This document shows, piece by piece, positions 1-8,724 of a stretch of DNA of 64,000 bases. The stretch's first letter is position 1. Every line of letters starts with the position of its first letter. The stretch spans positions 1 to 64,000 of the forward strand of contig NZ_CP062973.1 in the NCBI RefSeq assembly GCF_017311165.1, read 5' to 3'. The stretch comes from Psychroflexus sp. ALD_RP9. GTDB lineage: Bacteria; Bacteroidota; Bacteroidia; Flavobacteriales; Flavobacteriaceae. The notes under the pieces are model-generated. The model saw nothing but the letters and a program-made list of their open reading frames with translations, did not search any database and was not told where the DNA came from. Position numbers and translations under genes: made by a program.

Positions 1-1431
1 ATGCCTAAAACCGCTGGTTCAGTATGGAAAAATTGTCTTGACTTTATACGAGACAATATCTCTAATCAAGCTTATAAAACTTGGTTTGAACCTATAGAGG
101 CTGTTAAATTAGCAGATAATTCATTAAGTATTAGTGTACCATCAAAGTTTTTTTACGAATGGCTTGAAGAACACTATGTCGATTTATTAAAATCTGCGCT
201 TACCAAAGAGATTGGTCGTGGTGCTCGCTTGATTTATGTCATACGCATGGAAAATACACCCGATAAACAAAAAGCGTATACTGAAAAAATACCGAGTTCA
301 CAACGGTCTCATGTGGCTTCACAATCAGTTGAAATTGCCACCAAACAAAAAAATCCTGAGCTTAAAAACCCATTTATTATACCAGGCATACGTAATCTTA
401 AAATAGATTCTCAACTTAATTCTAATTACGGATTTGAAAGTTTTGTTGAAGGAGACTCTAACCGTTTAGCACGTTCTGCTAGTATGGCGGTTGCCAATAA
501 ACCTGGAGGCACTTCATTTAACCCATTATTAATTTTTGGTGGTGTTGGTTTAGGAAAAACACACCTTGCCCATGCTATTGGTTTAGACGTTAAAGAAAAA
601 TATCCAGATAAAACTGTCTTATATATTTCGGCTGAAAAATTTACACAACAACATATTGAATCTGTTAGAAAAAATAATCGCAATGACTTTATTCATTTTT
701 ACCAGATTATTGATGTATTAATTGTTGACGATATTCAGTTGCTATCTGGCAAGAAAGGTACGCAAGATGTATTTTTTCATATTTTTAATCACTTACATCA
801 AAATGGAAAGCAAGTAATTTTAACTAGTGACAAAGCGCCTGTTGACATGCAAGAAATTGAGCAACGTCTCTTGTCGCGTTTTAAATGGGGACTTTCGGCA
901 GAATTACTTCAACCTGATCTTGAAACCCGTTTATCTATTATTCAAAATAAATTGTATCGTGATGGTGTTGATATGCCAGAAGATGTAATTAACTACCTAG
1001 CCGAAAATATTCAAAGTAATATTAGAGAATTAGAAGGTGCTTTAATATCACTCATAGCCCATTCTTCCTTTAGCCGTTCAGATGTAAGTATCGAATTAGC
1101 TGAACAAGTGGTTAAAAACTATGTAAAGAAGTCTAAAAAACAAATATCTATAGACCACATTCAAAAAGTTGTAAGTGACTATTTTCAACTTGATGTAGAA
1201 GTATTGCAGTCTAAAACCAGAAAACGTAACATTGTTCAAGCTAGACAGTTAGCTATGTTTTTTTCTAAAAAGATGACAAATAATTCTTTAACTGCCATAG
1301 GCAAACAAATAGGTAAACGTGATCACGCGACAGTCTTACACGCATGTAAAACAGTTGATAATTTACAATTAACCAACAAACAATTTAAACGTTTTGTTGA
1401 AGATATAGATAAAAAACTTAAACAATCTTAA
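1..1431 (+). CDS. dnaA: Chromosomal replication initiator DnaA
   Basis: AAA+ initiator that binds DnaA boxes and opens the origin. The 476-residue length fits the family. Visible are the N-terminal DnaB-interaction domain (about 1-85), a variable linker, Walker A GGVGLGKT at 180-187, Walker B ending in D243-D244, and the C-terminal DNA-binding signature around D441-H442-A443-T444. The window begins exactly at its ATG, so its promoter and any upstream origin lie outside. The next gene starts 9 bp downstream; dnaA followed by a LMW phosphatase and an RsmI-like methyltransferase is, from memory, a common flavobacterial order. Confidence 0.98.
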   Translation: MPKTAGSVWKNCLDFIRDNISNQAYKTWFEPIEAVKLADNSLSISVPSKFFYEWLEEHYVDLLKSALTKEIGRGARLIYVIRMENTPDKQKAYTEKIPSSQRSHVASQSVEIATKQKNPELKNPFIIPGIRNLKIDSQLNSNYGFESFVEGDSNRLARSASMAVANKPGGTSFNPLLIFGGVGLGKTHLAHAIGLDVKEKYPDKTVLYISAEKFTQQHIESVRKNNRNDFIHFYQIIDVLIVDDIQLLSGKKGTQDVFFHIFNHLHQNGKQVILTSDKAPVDMQEIEQRLLSRFKWGLSAELLQPDLETRLSIIQNKLYRDGVDMPEDVINYLAENIQSNIRELEGALISLIAHSSFSRSDVSIELAEQVVKNYVKKSKKQISIDHIQKVVSDYFQLDVEVLQSKTRKRNIVQARQLAMFFSKKMTNNSLTAIGKQIGKRDHATVLHACKTVDNLQLTNKQFKRFVEDIDKKLKQS

Positions 1432-1440
1432 TTATAAACT

Positions 1441-1896
1441 ATGGCCACTAAAGTCTTAATGGTCTGTTTAGGTAACATTTGCCGTTCACCCTTAGCTGAA
1501 GGTATTTTAAAATCAAAAGTTGATCCAAAGGCTGTGATTGTTGACTCTGCAGGAACTTCAGCTTATCATCAAGGAGAATCACCAGACCAACGCTCAATAG
1601 ATATAGCGAAATTAAATTCAATCGACATAACCGACCAACAAAGTCGTCCGTTTTTAAAATCAGATTTTGAAGAATTTGATTATATTTATGTGATGGATGC
1701 TTCAAATTATAAAAATGTTTGTAAGCTCACCAACAAACCTGAATATCTTGAAAAAGTTAAAATGATTATGAACGAACGATTTGAAGGTTTAGATGTTGAA
1801 GTTCCTGATCCTTACCACGATAGCATTAATGGCTTTAAAAATGTTTATGAAATGCTTGATGAAGCTTGTACGGTAATCGCCGATAAACTCAATTGA
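1441..1896 (+). CDS. Low-molecular-weight protein tyrosine phosphatase
   Basis: Cytoplasmic phosphatase of the LMW-PTP / arsenate reductase fold, 151 residues. The P-loop CLGNICRS starts with the nucleophile Cys9 and ends with Arg15-Ser16 (C-X5-R-S). The general-acid DPY motif is at Asp123-Pro124-Tyr125. It lies 9 bp after dnaA and 1 bp before the methyltransferase gene, so it is probably cotranscribed with both. Substrate is not evident; it is not in a capsule gene cluster. Confidence 0.93.
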   Translation: MATKVLMVCLGNICRSPLAEGILKSKVDPKAVIVDSAGTSAYHQGESPDQRSIDIAKLNSIDITDQQSRPFLKSDFEEFDYIYVMDASNYKNVCKLTNKPEYLEKVKMIMNERFEGLDVEVPDPYHDSINGFKNVYEMLDEACTVIADKLN

Positions 1897-1897
1897 T

Positions 1898-2617
1898 ATG
1901 AAAGATACAAAGCAACTCGGTCAACTTTACTTAATACCTAATCGACTTGGTGAGCAACCACCGTTGGAAGTTATGCCGCTTTCTATAAAAAAAATCATAG
2001 AAAAAGTAGATCATTACATCGTTGAAAACGAAAAAGTTGCACGTCAATTCATCAAGAAAATGGTATCTACCAAATCACAGGACAAGCTTATGATTAAAAC
2101 CTTGAATAAGTTTACCTCTGAACTTGAAATCCCTACTTATTTAGATGTTTGCCAAGAAGGTTTTGATGTAGGCTTAATATCTGACGCTGGCTGCCCTGGA
2201 GTTGCAGATCCAGGTGCTGAAATTGTTCAACTAGCTCACCAAAAAGGGATAAAAGTAGTTCCTCTCGTGGGACCTTCATCTATTTTATTAAGCCTTATGG
2301 CTAGTGGCCTAAGTGGTCAAAGTTTTACTTTTCACGGCTATTTGCCTATCGATAAAAACGAAAAGAAGCGTATTTTAAAAAAATTAGAAGCTAAAAGCCG
2401 GCAGGATAATCAAACACAATTATTTATTGAAACACCTTACCGTAACAATCAGCTTATTGAAGATATTTTAAAAACCTTGCATCCTAATACACATTTATGC
2501 ATTGCTGTAAACATTACTACTAGCGATGAATACATTAAAACAAAAACAGTTCAGGAATGGAAAACTGAACATTTTGATTTTCACAAACAACCAGCTATCT
2601 TTTTAATTCAGGCTTAA
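1898..2617 (+). CDS. SAM-dependent methyltransferase, RsmI / tetrapyrrole methylase family
   Basis: 239-residue member of the tetrapyrrole methylase fold, related to RsmI, which 2'-O-methylates C1402 of 16S rRNA. The glycine-rich SDAGCPGVADPG segment (about residues 104-115) and the VGPSS motif are typical of the fold. Overall divergence from standard RsmI (an extended N-terminus, no C-terminal HTH) leaves open a different RNA or small-molecule substrate. The ATG sits one base after the phosphatase stop. The 3' end overlaps the convergent rhodanese gene by 23 bp. Confidence 0.85.
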   Translation: MKDTKQLGQLYLIPNRLGEQPPLEVMPLSIKKIIEKVDHYIVENEKVARQFIKKMVSTKSQDKLMIKTLNKFTSELEIPTYLDVCQEGFDVGLISDAGCPGVADPGAEIVQLAHQKGIKVVPLVGPSSILLSLMASGLSGQSFTFHGYLPIDKNEKKRILKKLEAKSRQDNQTQLFIETPYRNNQLIEDILKTLHPNTHLCIAVNITTSDEYIKTKTVQEWKTEHFDFHKQPAIFLIQA

Positions 2618-3005
2618 TTATAGAATCTATAGAAATGCCTGAATGTTTCCATTTAGACAAACCACCTTTAAGATCAAAAATTTTCACAAAACCAGAATCT
2701 TTTAAAATTTCTACACATTTTTTACTTAATCCACCAGTTTTACAATAAACAGCTACTGGCTTAGATTTATCGAGTTTCATGATTTTTTTTGAGAATTCAG
2801 CATCATAAACTAAATTTTGCGCGCCTTTTAAATGTAAATCTTGAAATGCCTCAACAGAACGAACATCTATGAGTTGAACATCTTCAAGTTGATTTAATCG
2901 TTGATACTCATCAGGCGTAATAAGCTGAACATCAGTATTTTTTTGACATGATGTCATCTGTAATAGCACAAAGATTAGAATAAAAAAAGGGCGTAATAGT
3001 TTCAT
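2595..3005 (-). CDS. Rhodanese-like lipoprotein
   Basis: 136-residue exported rhodanese domain. The N-terminus is a lipoprotein signal peptide ending in LQMTSC (lipid-modified Cys about residue 20). The active-site loop reads CKTGG after a short beta strand (AVYCKTGG), so the catalytic Cys is present. A single rhodanese domain fills the rest. Likely role is periplasmic sulfur transfer or redox sulfur chemistry; the substrate is unknown. It converges on and overlaps the methyltransferase gene. Confidence 0.88.
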   Translation of the reverse strand: MKLLRPFFILIFVLLQMTSCQKNTDVQLITPDEYQRLNQLEDVQLIDVRSVEAFQDLHLKGAQNLVYDAEFSKKIMKLDKSKPVAVYCKTGGLSKKCVEILKDSGFVKIFDLKGGLSKWKHSGISIDSIIKPELKR

Positions 3006-3062
3006 AATACAATAGTATAAATTTTTAACAAACTTTTAAACTAATCAAGCAAAAAATGATTT

Positions 3063-3085
3063 TACATTTGTACCAACAATTGTTG
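3063..3085 (+). promoter_or_regulatory. Promoter and candidate MarR operator
   Basis: TACATTTG at 3063-3070 matches the Bacteroidota -7 consensus TAnnTTTG. Four bases later a perfect 12-bp palindrome, CAACAATTGTTG (3074-3085), covers the expected transcription start and ends 7 bp before the MarR ATG at 3093. A palindrome with a CAATTG core at this place fits autorepression by the encoded MarR protein (inference). Confidence 0.65.
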
Positions 3086-3092
3086 TAGTTAC

Positions 3093-3551
3093 ATGGATGT
3101 TGAAAACCACATTAAAAGTAATCAAACTTTAAAGCTTCACAAAAAGGCTTTAATTAACTTATTAATTACATCTCAATACGTTAGTGATCGCATCAATGCT
3201 ATTCTAAAAACATTTGATTTAACTACGCCACAATTTAATGTTTTACGAATTCTGAAAGGACAAAAAGGCCGTCCTGCAAACTTATCTACAATTCAAGATC
3301 GTATGATTAGTAAAATGAGTAATACAACAAGAATCGTAGATAAATTAATTGAAAAAGAATTGGTTTCTAGACAAACCTGTAAAGATAATCGTCGAAAAAT
3401 CGAAATTTTCATTACGGAAAATGGTCATCAACTTTTAGATCAAGTGAATCCGCATTTTGAAAAAGAAGAACTCTTAATTACATCGCAACTAAGCGAAAAA
3501 GAGCTAATAGAATTAAATAATCACCTAAATAAAATAAGAACAAATGAATAA
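3093..3551 (+). CDS. MarR family transcriptional regulator
   Basis: 152-residue winged-helix regulator. The recognition region (TTPQFNVLRIL ... SKMSNTTRIVDKLIEKELVSR) and the wing (DNRRKIEIFITENG) are clear, between N- and C-terminal dimerisation helices. MarR proteins usually bind palindromes as dimers and release on binding phenolic or oxidant ligands. It overlaps the nitroreductase start by 8 bp, so the two are translationally coupled. The palindrome at 3074-3085 is a candidate self-operator. A redox, quinone or nitroaromatic signal is inferred from the neighbours only. Confidence 0.92.
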   Translation: MDVENHIKSNQTLKLHKKALINLLITSQYVSDRINAILKTFDLTTPQFNVLRILKGQKGRPANLSTIQDRMISKMSNTTRIVDKLIEKELVSRQTCKDNRRKIEIFITENGHQLLDQVNPHFEKEELLITSQLSEKELIELNNHLNKIRTNE

Positions 3552-4176
3552 ATTAATAGATGATTTAAATTGGCGTTACGCCACAAAATCTTTTGATTCT
3601 AGTAAATCAATAGATGATGAAACATTAAACACCTTAAAAGAAGCGGTTAGATTAACGGCCTCTTCTTATGGTCTTCAACCTTATGAAGTATTTATAATAC
3701 AGGATAAGGATTTACGTCTAAAGTTAAAATCAGCTTCATTTAATCAATCACAAATTACCGATTCAGATTATCTTGTAGTTTTTGCAGTTAATACCGTTAT
3801 TGATGAAGCTTACCTTGATCGATACATCAAAAACATTGCAGAAACCCGCGAAATAAATGTTGAAGATTTAAGCGGTATGCGTGATGCTATTGCTGGCACA
3901 GTGCTTCAATTTCCTCAAGACCAAAAATTAAATTGGGCAAAGAAACAAGCTTATATTGGTTTGGGTAACTTATTGGCGAGTGCTGCAAGATTACGTATAG
4001 ATGCTTGCCCTATGGAAGGTTTTGATAATAAACAATATGATGAAATATTAAATTTAGAAGCCAAAAATTTAACTTCTGCGGTAATCGCAACTATTGGCTA
4101 CCGTTCAGAAGACGATTCGCTACAAAATGCTAAAAAAGTGCGAAAATCAAACGAAGAATTTTTTAATCACTTATAA
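3544..4176 (+). CDS. Nitroreductase family NAD(P)H-dependent oxidoreductase
   Basis: 210-residue FMN enzyme of the NfsB type (two-electron reduction of quinones or nitroaromatics). The N-terminal RYATKSFDSSK segment and the LTASSYGLQPYE FMN-binding segment match the family, as does the C-terminal ATIGYRSEDD. Length is typical. It overlaps the MarR gene and precedes a YceI gene by 22 bp, so the three probably form a stress operon controlled by MarR. No truncation is seen. Confidence 0.92.
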   Translation: MNKLIDDLNWRYATKSFDSSKSIDDETLNTLKEAVRLTASSYGLQPYEVFIIQDKDLRLKLKSASFNQSQITDSDYLVVFAVNTVIDEAYLDRYIKNIAETREINVEDLSGMRDAIAGTVLQFPQDQKLNWAKKQAYIGLGNLLASAARLRIDACPMEGFDNKQYDEILNLEAKNLTSAVIATIGYRSEDDSLQNAKKVRKSNEEFFNHL

Positions 4177-4198
4177 TTGTAAATAAAAACAAATAACT

Positions 4199-4771
4199 AT
4201 GAAAACAATGTTTAAAGGCTTATCAGCCATCGTAATGTTAATCGCTTTAGTAAGCTTTACTAATGCAATTGAAAAGAAAAAAATTAATGTCGAAGACAGT
4301 AAAATCGAGTGGATTGGCGAAAAATTAACTGGCTCCCACATGGGAACAATCAACCTGAAAGAAGGTCACTTTGTTATGGAAGGTGGTGAATTGACAGGAG
4401 GCGAATTTATCGCTGACATGAATACCATTAATGTAACTGACTTATCAGGTGATGGTAAGAAAAAATTAGAAGGGCATTTAAACTCAGATGATTTTTTTGG
4501 TGTAAACCAATATCCTACAGCTAAATTTGTAATTAACAATGTAGCTAAAAAAGGTAAAGGCTCTTACGGAATTTCAGGTACCATGACCATTAAAGGAACT
4601 TCAAATCCTATTGCTTTCGATTTAAAAATGGATGGTGAGCAAGCTTACACTGAAATTGTTATTGACCGTACAAAATATGACATTAAATATGGTTCAGGCA
4701 GCTTTTTCGACAATCTAGGTGACAAAACGATTTATGATGAGTTTACCTTAAAAATTAATTTAAAATATTAA
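4199..4771 (+). CDS. YceI family periplasmic protein
   Basis: 190-residue protein with an N-terminal signal peptide (about 1-23, ending near TNAIE) and one YceI lipocalin-like barrel. Characteristic stretches are VEDSKIEWIGEKLTGSH, the MNTINVTDLSGD strand and the GTMTIKGTSNPI segment. Family members bind polyisoprenoid or quinone-like lipids. It follows the nitroreductase by 22 bp, so a lipid or quinone link to that operon is plausible but inferred. Confidence 0.92.
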   Translation: MKTMFKGLSAIVMLIALVSFTNAIEKKKINVEDSKIEWIGEKLTGSHMGTINLKEGHFVMEGGELTGGEFIADMNTINVTDLSGDGKKKLEGHLNSDDFFGVNQYPTAKFVINNVAKKGKGSYGISGTMTIKGTSNPIAFDLKMDGEQAYTEIVIDRTKYDIKYGSGSFFDNLGDKTIYDEFTLKINLKY

Positions 4772-4780
4772 TTTGTTTAA

Positions 4781-4811
4781 TTGCTTAGTTAAAACAACAG
4801 TTATATATTTG
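4781..4811 (+). promoter_or_regulatory. trp operon promoter
   Basis: TTG at 4781-4783 and TATATTTG at 4804-4811 are separated by 20 bp, matching the Bacteroidota TTG-N17-23-TAnnTTTG promoter. The predicted start lies about 4-7 bases after the final G, at or just before the leader ATG (4819), so the transcript would be leaderless or nearly so. Confidence 0.7.
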
Positions 4812-4818
4812 CCGAACA

Positions 4819-4875
4819 ATGAAGCATTTTGTATTAAATAATTGGTGGTGGTTTAATTTACGTCAAGAGTCGTGA
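4819..4875 (+). CDS. trpL: trp leader peptide
   Basis: An 18-codon ORF reads MKHFVLNNWWWFNLRQES and stops with TGA at 4873-4875. Three consecutive Trp codons (4843-4851) in a short ORF upstream of a complete trp operon are diagnostic of an attenuation leader. No Shine-Dalgarno is seen and the promoter motif ends only 7 bases before the ATG, so leaderless initiation is likely. The segment GTCGTGA (4869-4875), overlapping the stop, is complementary to part of the downstream terminator, as expected of an antiterminator arm. Confidence 0.9.
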   Translation: MKHFVLNNWWWFNLRQES

Positions 4876-4911
4876 ATCACATTCCCATTGTTTAAACTAT
4901 ATAACTAAAAC

Positions 4912-4943
4912 AAAAAGGCTTGTCTCACGACAAGCCTTTTTTT
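4912..4943 (+). terminator. trp attenuator (Rho-independent terminator)
   Basis: A 13-bp perfect stem (4912-4924 with 4929-4941) around a TCAC loop, followed by a T tract, ends 19 bp before trpE. TCACGAC at 4925-4931 (loop plus first bases of the 3' arm) is the exact complement of GTCGTGA at 4869-4875. The two pairings exclude each other. A ribosome stalled on the Trp codons leaves the upstream arm free and prevents termination; one that reaches the stop codon covers it and allows termination. Confidence 0.9.
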
Positions 4944-4962
4944 ATGCCAAAAAACAAGCTAA

Positions 4963-6351
4963 ATGAAACTAAACACAAGTTACAAAACCATTCTTTCAGA
5001 CACGATTACACCTGTAAGTGTTTACTTAAAATTACGTGATCAATTTCCGAATGCATTATTACTTGAAAGCAGTGATTATCATGCCAACGACAATTCATTT
5101 TCTTATATCTGTTGTAATCCTATAGCTAGTTTTAAAGTCGAAAATGAAATAATTACAACTGAAATCAATCATCAAGCCTCGACAACTGAAATTTCAAAAA
5201 AAGAAGATGTCATCACAAAGCTTCAACATTTTATCAATCAGTTTTCAGTTGAAGACCAGGATTTTAACTTCATCACTAATGGCTTATTTGGTTATACAGC
5301 TTACGATGCCGTACGCTATTTTGAAAATGTAAACATCAAGAAAAGAGCTGAAAATTTTAGTATTCCTGATATTTATTATGCTGTTTACCAAACTGTTATT
5401 GCGATTAATCATTTCAATAACACCGCTTATATTTTTAATCATTCGGCAGACGGTAGCAATTATATAAGTGAAATTGAACATATCATTTCAGCTCAAACGC
5501 ATGCAACATTCAATTTCAATTGTGTCGATAAACCCAAAAGTAATCTTACAGATGAGGACTATAAAAAAATGGTCAGCCAAGCAAAAGCGCACTGCCAACG
5601 TGGTGATGTTTTTCAATTAGTACTATCAAGACGATTTCAACAAAAATTTAATGGAGACGAATTTAATGTCTATCGTGCTTTACGAAGTGTAAATCCAAGT
5701 CCTTATTTATTCTATTTCGACTATGGCGATTTTAAAATTTTTGGTAGTTCACCAGAAGCGCAATTGGTTGTGCAAAATAATAAAGCTGAAATTCATCCAA
5801 TCGCAGGAACATTTAAACGAACTGGAAACGATCAAAATGATGCCGATTCAGCTTTAAAATTAAGTAAAGACCCTAAAGAAAATGCTGAACATGTGATGTT
5901 AGTTGACTTGGCAAGAAATGACTTAAGTCGAAATGGTAGTAATGTTAAGGTAGAAACCTATAAAGAAATTCAGTATTTTTCACATGTTATACATCTAGTG
6001 AGCAAAGTCACAGCGCAGCTCAAAGCCAATAGTTCAAGCATACAAGTTGCTGCCGATACATTTCCTGCGGGAACTTTGTCTGGTGCACCTAAGCCGAAAG
6101 CCCTTGAACTTATTGAGAAATACGAAAACCTTAATCGAAATACATATGGCGGTGCGATTGGTGTCATCGATTTTAAAGGAAATTATAATCATGCTATTAT
6201 AATCAGATCGTTTTTAAGTAAGAACCACGAGTTATTTTATCAAGCTGGTGCTGGTATTGTTGCCGATTCTACACCCGAAAATGAACTACAAGAAGTCTTT
6301 AATAAATTAGGCGCTTTAAACAAAGCCTTAAAATTTGCTGAAACCCTGTAA
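4963..6351 (+). CDS. trpE: Anthranilate synthase component I
   Basis: Converts chorismate to anthranilate with ammonia supplied by TrpG, the first committed step of tryptophan synthesis. 462 residues. LLES at 33-36 is the segment linked to tryptophan feedback inhibition in the family. The chorismate-binding domain is complete, with PIAGTFKRTG, VMLVDLARNDL and the AGTLSGAPKP stretch. It is the first structural gene after the attenuator; trpG follows 3 bp downstream. The separate E and G genes rule out a fused synthase. Confidence 0.97.
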   Translation: MKLNTSYKTILSDTITPVSVYLKLRDQFPNALLLESSDYHANDNSFSYICCNPIASFKVENEIITTEINHQASTTEISKKEDVITKLQHFINQFSVEDQDFNFITNGLFGYTAYDAVRYFENVNIKKRAENFSIPDIYYAVYQTVIAINHFNNTAYIFNHSADGSNYISEIEHIISAQTHATFNFNCVDKPKSNLTDEDYKKMVSQAKAHCQRGDVFQLVLSRRFQQKFNGDEFNVYRALRSVNPSPYLFYFDYGDFKIFGSSPEAQLVVQNNKAEIHPIAGTFKRTGNDQNDADSALKLSKDPKENAEHVMLVDLARNDLSRNGSNVKVETYKEIQYFSHVIHLVSKVTAQLKANSSSIQVAADTFPAGTLSGAPKPKALELIEKYENLNRNTYGGAIGVIDFKGNYNHAIIIRSFLSKNHELFYQAGAGIVADSTPENELQEVFNKLGALNKALKFAETL

Positions 6352-6354
6352 AAT

Positions 6355-6927
6355 ATGAAAAAACAACGCATTTTAGTCATCGATAATTACGACTCTTTCG
6401 TTTATAACCTAGTGCATTATTTAGAAGAATATGATGTAGAAGTTGATACTTTTAGAAACGACCAGATTGAATTATCCCAAATAGAGACATACGATAAGCT
6501 ATTACTTTCACCTGGGCCAGGAATTCCAGATGAAGCTGGAAAACTAAAAGAAATTATTAAAACCTATACTGAAACTAAACCAATGCTGGGTGTTTGTTTG
6601 GGTTTGCAAGCCATAGTTGAAGTTTTTGGTGGTAAACTTCAAAATCTCGAACAAGTTTTTCATGGTATTGCAACACCTGCAAAATTAGTAGCTGAAGACA
6701 AACGATTGTTTGAAGGTATCTCTAAAGAATTTGATATTGGCCGTTATCATTCATGGGTTTCAATTCCTCAGGTTCCTGAATGTTTAGAGGTAACAGCGGT
6801 AGATCATCAAAATCATATCATGGCTATTAAACACAAAACCTTGCCTATCAGTGCAGTGCAATTTCATCCAGAATCCGTTTTAACTCCAAAAGGTAAACAA
6901 ATGATTAAAAACTGGGTTAATTCTTAA
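6355..6927 (+). CDS. trpG: Anthranilate synthase component II (glutamine amidotransferase)
   Basis: Class I glutamine amidotransferase of 190 residues that feeds ammonia to TrpE. The oxyanion strand LLLSPGPG (49-56), the nucleophile elbow GVCLGLQ with Cys81, and QFHPES carrying the catalytic His and Glu are all present. PabA is very similar, but the place between trpE and trpD argues for TrpG, possibly dual use. Confidence 0.96.
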   Translation: MKKQRILVIDNYDSFVYNLVHYLEEYDVEVDTFRNDQIELSQIETYDKLLLSPGPGIPDEAGKLKEIIKTYTETKPMLGVCLGLQAIVEVFGGKLQNLEQVFHGIATPAKLVAEDKRLFEGISKEFDIGRYHSWVSIPQVPECLEVTAVDHQNHIMAIKHKTLPISAVQFHPESVLTPKGKQMIKNWVNS

Positions 6928-6937
6928 ACAAATATTT

Positions 6938-7930
6938 ATGAAATCAATCTTAAATCGACTTATAAGGCACGAAACTATTACAAAGCAGGAAGCAAAAGCA
7001 GCCTTGATGCAAATTTCAAATCATGAGGTAAATGAAGCTCAAATCGCTGCTTTTCTGACTGTTTTTATGATGCGTAATATCACTATCGATGAGCTTGATG
7101 GCTTTAGAGAAGCTTTAATAGAATTATGTATTCCTGTCAATTTAAAAGCTTATAATCCAATCGATTTGTGTGGCACTGGCGGCGATGGTAAAAACACTTT
7201 TAATATTTCTACAAGTGCTTCATTTTTAACAGCTGCTTGTGGTGTTAATGTAGCTAAACACGGAAATTACGGTGTATCTTCAGTAAGTGGCAGCTCAAAT
7301 GTTTTAGAAGCTGTTGGTATAAAATTTACTAATAATGCAGAACATCTTGAGCGTCAAATTAATGAAACAGGCATTTGTATTCTTCATGCACCATTATTTC
7401 ATCCAGCTATGAAAGCCGTTGCTCCTATTCGTAAGTCATTAGCGGTCAAAACCTTTTTTAATATGCTTGGCCCTATGGTAAATCCCGTGCAACCTCAACA
7501 TCAATTAGTTGGTGTATTCAATCTCGAACTAATGCGACTTTACGCTTATTTATATCAAAAAACCGTTAAAAAGTATAGTATTTTACACGACTTAAATGGC
7601 TATGACGAAGTTTCACTCACTGGCAAAACAAGACATATAAGTCGAAATGAAGACCAGAATTTAACACCAGAAGATTTTAATTGCTCAAGTATTAAAGCTG
7701 ATGAAATATATGGCGGTAAAAGCATTTCAGAATCAGCTGAAATCTTTACATCCATTTTAAAAGGAAAAGGCACCAAAGAGCAACATCAAGTGGTCGCGGC
7801 AAATGCTGCTCTCGCCATTAGCTTGGTTAAAAACATAAGTCGTAAACAAGCTTTTGAAATCGCTTATGAAAACTTGCTTCAAGGCAAAGCTTATGAAGTT
7901 TTACAACAACTAAAAACACTTTCGAACTAA
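6938..7930 (+). CDS. trpD: Anthranilate phosphoribosyltransferase
   Basis: Transfers phosphoribose from PRPP to anthranilate. 330 residues, full length. The PRPP/Mg motif CGTGGDGKNTFNIST, the KHGNYGVSS loop and the GPMVNP segment are intact. Its final base is the first base of trpC (7930), a one-base overlap that implies coupled translation. Confidence 0.97.
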   Translation: MKSILNRLIRHETITKQEAKAALMQISNHEVNEAQIAAFLTVFMMRNITIDELDGFREALIELCIPVNLKAYNPIDLCGTGGDGKNTFNISTSASFLTAACGVNVAKHGNYGVSSVSGSSNVLEAVGIKFTNNAEHLERQINETGICILHAPLFHPAMKAVAPIRKSLAVKTFFNMLGPMVNPVQPQHQLVGVFNLELMRLYAYLYQKTVKKYSILHDLNGYDEVSLTGKTRHISRNEDQNLTPEDFNCSSIKADEIYGGKSISESAEIFTSILKGKGTKEQHQVVAANAALAISLVKNISRKQAFEIAYENLLQGKAYEVLQQLKTLSN

Positions 7931-8724
7931 TGGATATTTTAACTAAAATAGTACATCATAAACGCGCAGAAGTTAAATCGAAAGCACAACTAATTAGCTT
8001 ATCTGATTTAAAAAAACTCAATCTTTACAAACGTGATCCAGTTAGTTTGAGTCAACTACTCAAACAGAATGAAAATTTGCCAATTATAGCCGAATTTAAA
8101 CGCCGTTCACCTAGCAAGTCGATTATTAACCAATCGATGAGTGTTAATGATGTAGCAAATGCCTATCAAAACTCAAAATTTACAGGCATGTCAGTTTTAA
8201 CTGATCAGCATTTTTTTGGCGGTAGTTTAGAAGACTTACTTCAGGCAAGAGTACATTTTAAACAGGCCATTTTACGAAAAGATTTTACGATTAAAAGTTA
8301 CCAAATTCACGAAGCCAAAGCCTTTGGTGCTGATGTAATTTTACTAATCGCTGCGGTTTTAGACTTAAATCATTTAAAAGAATTTACTGAAATTGCGCAA
8401 GACTTAGGTCTAGAAGTTTTAGTTGAAGTCCACTCACAAAACGACTTAGATAAAGCCTTACAAGTTAACGCAGAACTTATCGGTATTAATAATCGAAATT
8501 TAAAAACCTTTGAAGTTGATCTTGAACACAGCTTAAAGCTTGCTGAACAATTACCAAAACATCAAATTAGAATTTCTGAGAGCGGAATTTCAAAACCTGA
8601 GACCATTAATAGTCTTAAAACCAAAGGATTTAATGGGTTTTTAATTGGTGAGCAATTTATGAAGGCTCAACCTGAAGATTTCTTAACACAACTTCATCAA
8701 TTTACTAAAAAAATCAAGTCATGA
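7930..8724 (+). CDS. trpC: Indole-3-glycerol phosphate synthase
   Basis: Closes the indole ring from carboxyphenylaminodeoxyribulose phosphate. 264-residue TIM barrel. Visible are IAEFKRRSPSKS (catalytic Lys region), LRKDFTIKSYQI, GINNRNLKTF and the phosphate-binding ISESGIS/FLIGEQFM ends. It is not fused to TrpF, unlike in enterobacteria; trpF begins 4 bases before its end. Confidence 0.97.
   Translation: MDILTKIVHHKRAEVKSKAQLISLSDLKKLNLYKRDPVSLSQLLKQNENLPIIAEFKRRSPSKSIINQSMSVNDVANAYQNSKFTGMSVLTDQHFFGGSLEDLLQARVHFKQAILRKDFTIKSYQIHEAKAFGADVILLIAAVLDLNHLKEFTEIAQDLGLEVLVEVHSQNDLDKALQVNAELIGINNRNLKTFEVDLEHSLKLAEQLPKHQIRISESGISKPETINSLKTKGFNGFLIGEQFMKAQPEDFLTQLHQFTKKIKS

Noticed and set aside
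5284..5481. Antisense ORF in trpE
   Set aside because: Shadow of the trpE reading frame; no start context or promoter.
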